Below, one piece after another: positions 6,068 through 8,455 of a DNA stretch of 8,455 nt. The position numbers and the translations under genes are program-made. Where the stretch lies: positions 1 through 8,455 of the forward strand of contig CAKMQF010000013.1 in the NCBI GenBank assembly GCA_927911745.1, read 5' to 3'. The stretch's first letter is position 1, and every line of letters starts with the position of its first letter. Source of the stretch: an uncultured Gemella sp. (GTDB lineage: Bacteria; Bacillota; Bacilli; Staphylococcales; Gemellaceae). The notes under the pieces are model-generated. The model had not been told where the DNA came from. It was given only the letters and a program-made list of their open reading frames with translations, and did not search any database.

Positions 6068-7662
6068 ATGAGGAAATTTTTATTTGCGGTAGTTTTATTT
6101 CTTATTACAGTAGTCTCGGGAATTAATATTTATTTTTCTTATCAAATTAAATATGTTGTTGATACCCTTACTACTAAAAATGAGCAATTATTCTACAATC
6201 AAATTATATATTTATCTGTAATTATAATACTAATGCTTATATGTGAATATTTACGTCAGATTTTAGATACTATTTATTTAAATAAAGTTGGATTCAATAT
6301 TCATAGAACCCTTGTGGGTAGTTTACTTAGGAATAAACTAGATACAAAGAGTAAAAATTTATTATCTGCGGTAAACAATGATATTGAAATGGTAAAAGAT
6401 CAATATTATAATACGATTTTCTCTTTGTATCAAGGAATAGTTTATTTTATTTTTGCTACAATAGCGTTGTTCAAATTAGATGTAACAACAGCGTTTTGGG
6501 TTATAGGATTGTCACTATTTCCGATTGTGATTCCTAACATTTTTAAAATATATTTGAAAATGTTCAAATACTATTTCTATACAAAAGTCTAGTTATAATG
6601 ATAAACTTGAAGATTTTTTAGAAGGGTTATTAGTCATTAAGAACAGCGATTCGGCTAATATATTTTATGAAAAATTACTTAATGAATATAAAAAAATAAA
6701 TAAAACTTGTTAATAGAAAGAATGTTTTAGCATCACTTGTAAATGTCTTAACAGGATTAGTATTCTATGCAACTATTATTGCTATTTTATATATAGGAGG
6801 TCGGCAAGCTCTACTAGGAAATACTAGTGTAGGGGATATAGTATCTATTTTTACTATTTCTGCAGAGTTAGTAATGCCTGTCAATTTGATAACAGCTTCT
6901 ATAGCTAATATAACATCGGTAAAAGATATAAAGAGGGAATTAGATTCTAAAGAGAAGTTTGAATATATAGATAGTCATAAAACTATCGATTTTGAAGACA
7001 TAGAAGTTCGAAATGAAAGTTATAAATTTAATAATAGAGAAATTTTTAGTAATTTTTCCGCTACTTTTGAAAAAGGTAGAAAGTATTTAATTCAAGGGGA
7101 TAGTGGTAGTGGAAAATCGACGTTAGCATTACTATTAACGAAAAACCTTGAAGGATGTAACATCTTTTTAAATGGAAAAAATATTAACAGTTATGAATAC
7201 AACACAATTCAGAAACTAATAACTTATGTACCTCAAGATAGTTTTATATTTGTAGGTAAGGTTATCGATAATCTTACTTTTTATAAAAACATAGAAGCGG
7301 GTAAAATAATGACCTTAATAAAAGAAACTAGATTAGATGACAAAATTAAAGAAGCTTCTGATTTGATAAATACTATGTACGATAAGAGAAAATCAAATTT
7401 ATCTGGTGGACAAAAACAAAGGTTAGCATTAATTAGAGCTATATTACAGGAAAAACAGGTTATAGTTTTAGATGAAACATTATCAGGATTGGATAAAGAT
7501 ACATACATCTTAGTTGAAAAATTACTATTAAGTATGAAAGATAAGACTTTGATTCATATTTCACACAGATCTTATCCAGAAACTTTGAAAATGTATGATG
7601 AGGTGTATGTAATGGGGAGTGAATCAAAAATCGCGATTCTTAAGAAACAAGATTTTATCTAG
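6068..7662 (+). pseudogene. ABC exporter half-transporter (membrane plus ATPase domain), two frameshifts
   Basis: One gene is split over three frames. The first part, from ATG 6068 to a stop at 6592, holds TM1-4 of an exporter membrane domain. A middle part in the next frame encodes SYNDKLEDFLEGLLVIKN and ends at 6713. The last part holds the remaining helices and the ATPase: Walker A GDSGSGKST (7096-7122), Q-loop VPQDSF, signature LSGGQ (7399-7413), Walker B VIVLDE (7459-7476) and switch His in ISHRS (7564-7566). The first slip lies within 6555-6592 and the second within 6697-6713; deleting one base at each gives a 530-aa half-transporter, a normal length that would act as a dimer. I chose ATG 6068 over GTG 6059 because AGGAG at 6055-6059 fits the ATG. 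The substrate cannot be told; peptide or drug export is typical. The intact NBD fragment has an ATG at 6874 but lacks most helices. Confidence 0.85.
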
Positions 7663-7671
7663 TCATCCCTG

Positions 7672-7760
7672 CAAAGTTTATTATATATCTAAAAAGCTTT
7701 TAAAAAGAAAATTTAGATATCAATAAACCACTGTGTTTATGAGCTTTTATATGAACTTTG
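7672..7760. repeat. Nested inverted repeats in the gap after the ABC gene
   Basis: The inner arms 7677-7693 and 7712-7727 are nearly perfect complements (core ATATCTAAA/TTTAGATAT). Outer arms CAAAGTT (7672-7678) and AACTTTG (7754-7760) add a weaker long-range pairing. There is no U-tract after the inner stem, so it is not a standard terminator; it may still protect or process the ABC mRNA end. Confidence 0.4.
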
Positions 7761-7794
7761 TTAAATATTATGACTTTTTAGTCACTCTCATAAA
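7736..7794. repeat. Second inverted repeat with internal hairpin
   Basis: TTTATGAG (7736-7743) pairs with CTCATAAA (7787-7794). Inside it TGACT/AGTCA (7771-7775, 7780-7784) forms a hairpin with a T4 loop. The downstream flank is A-rich, not T-rich, on the plus strand. No protein or RNA family recognised. Confidence 0.35.
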
Positions 7795-7825
7795 AAAATA
7801 CATGTAACATCACATCATAAATATT

Positions 7826-7853
7826 TTGAATACGTTTTTAAAAATGGTATAAT
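7826..7853 (+). promoter_or_regulatory. Sigma-A promoter of the small membrane protein gene
   Basis: TTGAAT (7826-7831), 16 nt, then TATAAT (7848-7853) preceded by an extended TGG. It looks strong and constitutive. Confidence 0.75.
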
Positions 7854-7924
7854 ACAATTGAATAAGTATAAGTAATTATATTGTATTAGTTAATAAAATA
7901 ATTTTAAAAAGGAGGAGGAGAAAA

Positions 7925-8365
7925 ATGAATAAGCTTAAAGATTTAGGTTTGGTGGTATTGCAAGTTGAATTAGTAGGTTTCTTATTTATAGCGATGAATA
8001 AATATTTAACTAACACTACAAGCTTTTTACCTGAAGCTTTCACTCAAGATAAAACAGATATTAAGGCATATAGTTTAGCTGCATTGGCGTTTATGATATT
8101 AGGTATTGCTCAATATTATGTGGTTGACTTATATGACAAAATCAACTGGAAAAAAGCGAGTGTAATAGAATACTTGGTAGAAGTAGCAGGAGTTTTACTA
8201 GTATTTATCTATTTACAATTTATAGATAATCTAGTAAAATTTGCATTTCTATTTGTGTTAGTTTCATTTCTATTTATTAATGAGATATTTTATACTTTTA
8301 TAAGAAATTTGCATAAGTTTATAATTTTGAACAAAGTTTGGAGAAAAACACTGCTCAAAGTGTAG
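7925..8365 (+). CDS. Small four-helix membrane protein of unknown function
   Basis: I do not recognise this 146-aa protein. It has four clear hydrophobic helices, about residues 7-25, 49-68, 82-101 and 105-127, joined by short charged loops. The segment between helices 1 and 2 (residues 26-48) is polar, and a basic tail (RNLHKF, KVWRKTLLKV) follows helix 4, so the C-terminus is probably cytoplasmic. No catalytic or metal-binding motif and no cleavable signal peptide are apparent. The start is well supported by a very strong SD, AGGAGGAGGAG at 7910-7920, and its own promoter. It is a single gene with no clear terminator in the 90 nt that remain. It might be an accessory membrane protein for the ABC exporter or an unrelated gene; nothing decides between these. 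Confidence 0.75.
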   Translation: MNKLKDLGLVVLQVELVGFLFIAMNKYLTNTTSFLPEAFTQDKTDIKAYSLAALAFMILGIAQYYVVDLYDKINWKKASVIEYLVEVAGVLLVFIYLQFIDNLVKFAFLFVLVSFLFINEIFYTFIRNLHKFIILNKVWRKTLLKV

Positions 8366-8455
8366 AGATTTTTAGTTTGAAATTTTAATTTGGAATATAA
8401 GTATTCAATATAATTGTTGTACTGCTGTTGCTGGATTATATAGGGAAAATAAAAA

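Noticed and set aside
6019..6126. Small ORF starting ATGAAAACTGAAC ahead of and overlapping the ABC gene
   Set aside because: No SD, and most of it is an out-of-frame shadow of the exporter's first helix.
7281..7508. 75-aa open frame on the minus strand
   Set aside because: It lies wholly inside the ATPase domain of the ABC gene, antisense to the Walker B and signature region; no SD or family features.
8383..8425. Possible promoter near the right edge (TATAAT-like with nearby TTGGAA)
   Set aside because: The spacing is about 13 nt and no gene follows within the window.

Overview
The window is very AT-rich DNA with low-GC Firmicute (Bacillota) signatures: strong AGGAGG-type ribosome binding sites, near-consensus sigma-A promoters, a Bacillus-type MntR box, a ComC-type prepilin peptidase next to radC, and a LexA-like S24 repressor paired with a PemK-type toxin. 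Composition and content fit a Gemella-like or related commensal coccus, but the sequence alone does not prove the genus.

Layout, left to right. (1) 1-242: the 3' end of an IS200/IS605-type element, with a damaged transposase tail and a GC-rich terminal hairpin. (2) 305-1818, minus strand: a complete mntH manganese transporter with its terminator, a textbook promoter, and MntR-like boxes just downstream of the start of transcription. (3) 1953-3555, plus strand: a late-competence-type pair, prepilin peptidase (comC/pilD, broken by one frameshift) and radC. The two overlap by 7 nt. A streptococcal-type com-box octamer lies upstream. (4) 3556-3891: no gene. It holds an orphan SD, a three-hairpin RNA-like element, a terminator for the minus-strand operon and a two-copy direct repeat. 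(5) 3892-5456, minus strand: a two-gene operon of an HTH-S24 self-cleaving repressor (frameshifted in an A8 tract) and a long PemK/MazF-family protein, with a promoter overlapped by a 12-bp-arm palindromic operator. No other phage genes are visible. (6) 5457-6067: noncoding, with a candidate small RNA (promoter plus terminator) and a strong promoter leading through a leader with a terminator-like hairpin. (7) 6068-7662, plus strand: one half-transporter ABC exporter, interrupted by two frameshifts. (8) 7663-7924: inverted repeats and a strong promoter, then a small four-helix membrane protein of unknown function (7925-8365).

The most interesting part is the compact S24 repressor plus PemK-like module: all LexA-type self-cleavage residues are present, so it could be a DNA-damage-released toxin switch. 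The main caution is that four clear reading-frame breaks, and a probable fifth in the transposon relic, all have the same sign: one extra base, compatible with a short A/T run. Either several accessory genes are decaying or the read/assembly has a systematic homopolymer error. This should be settled before calling those genes dead.
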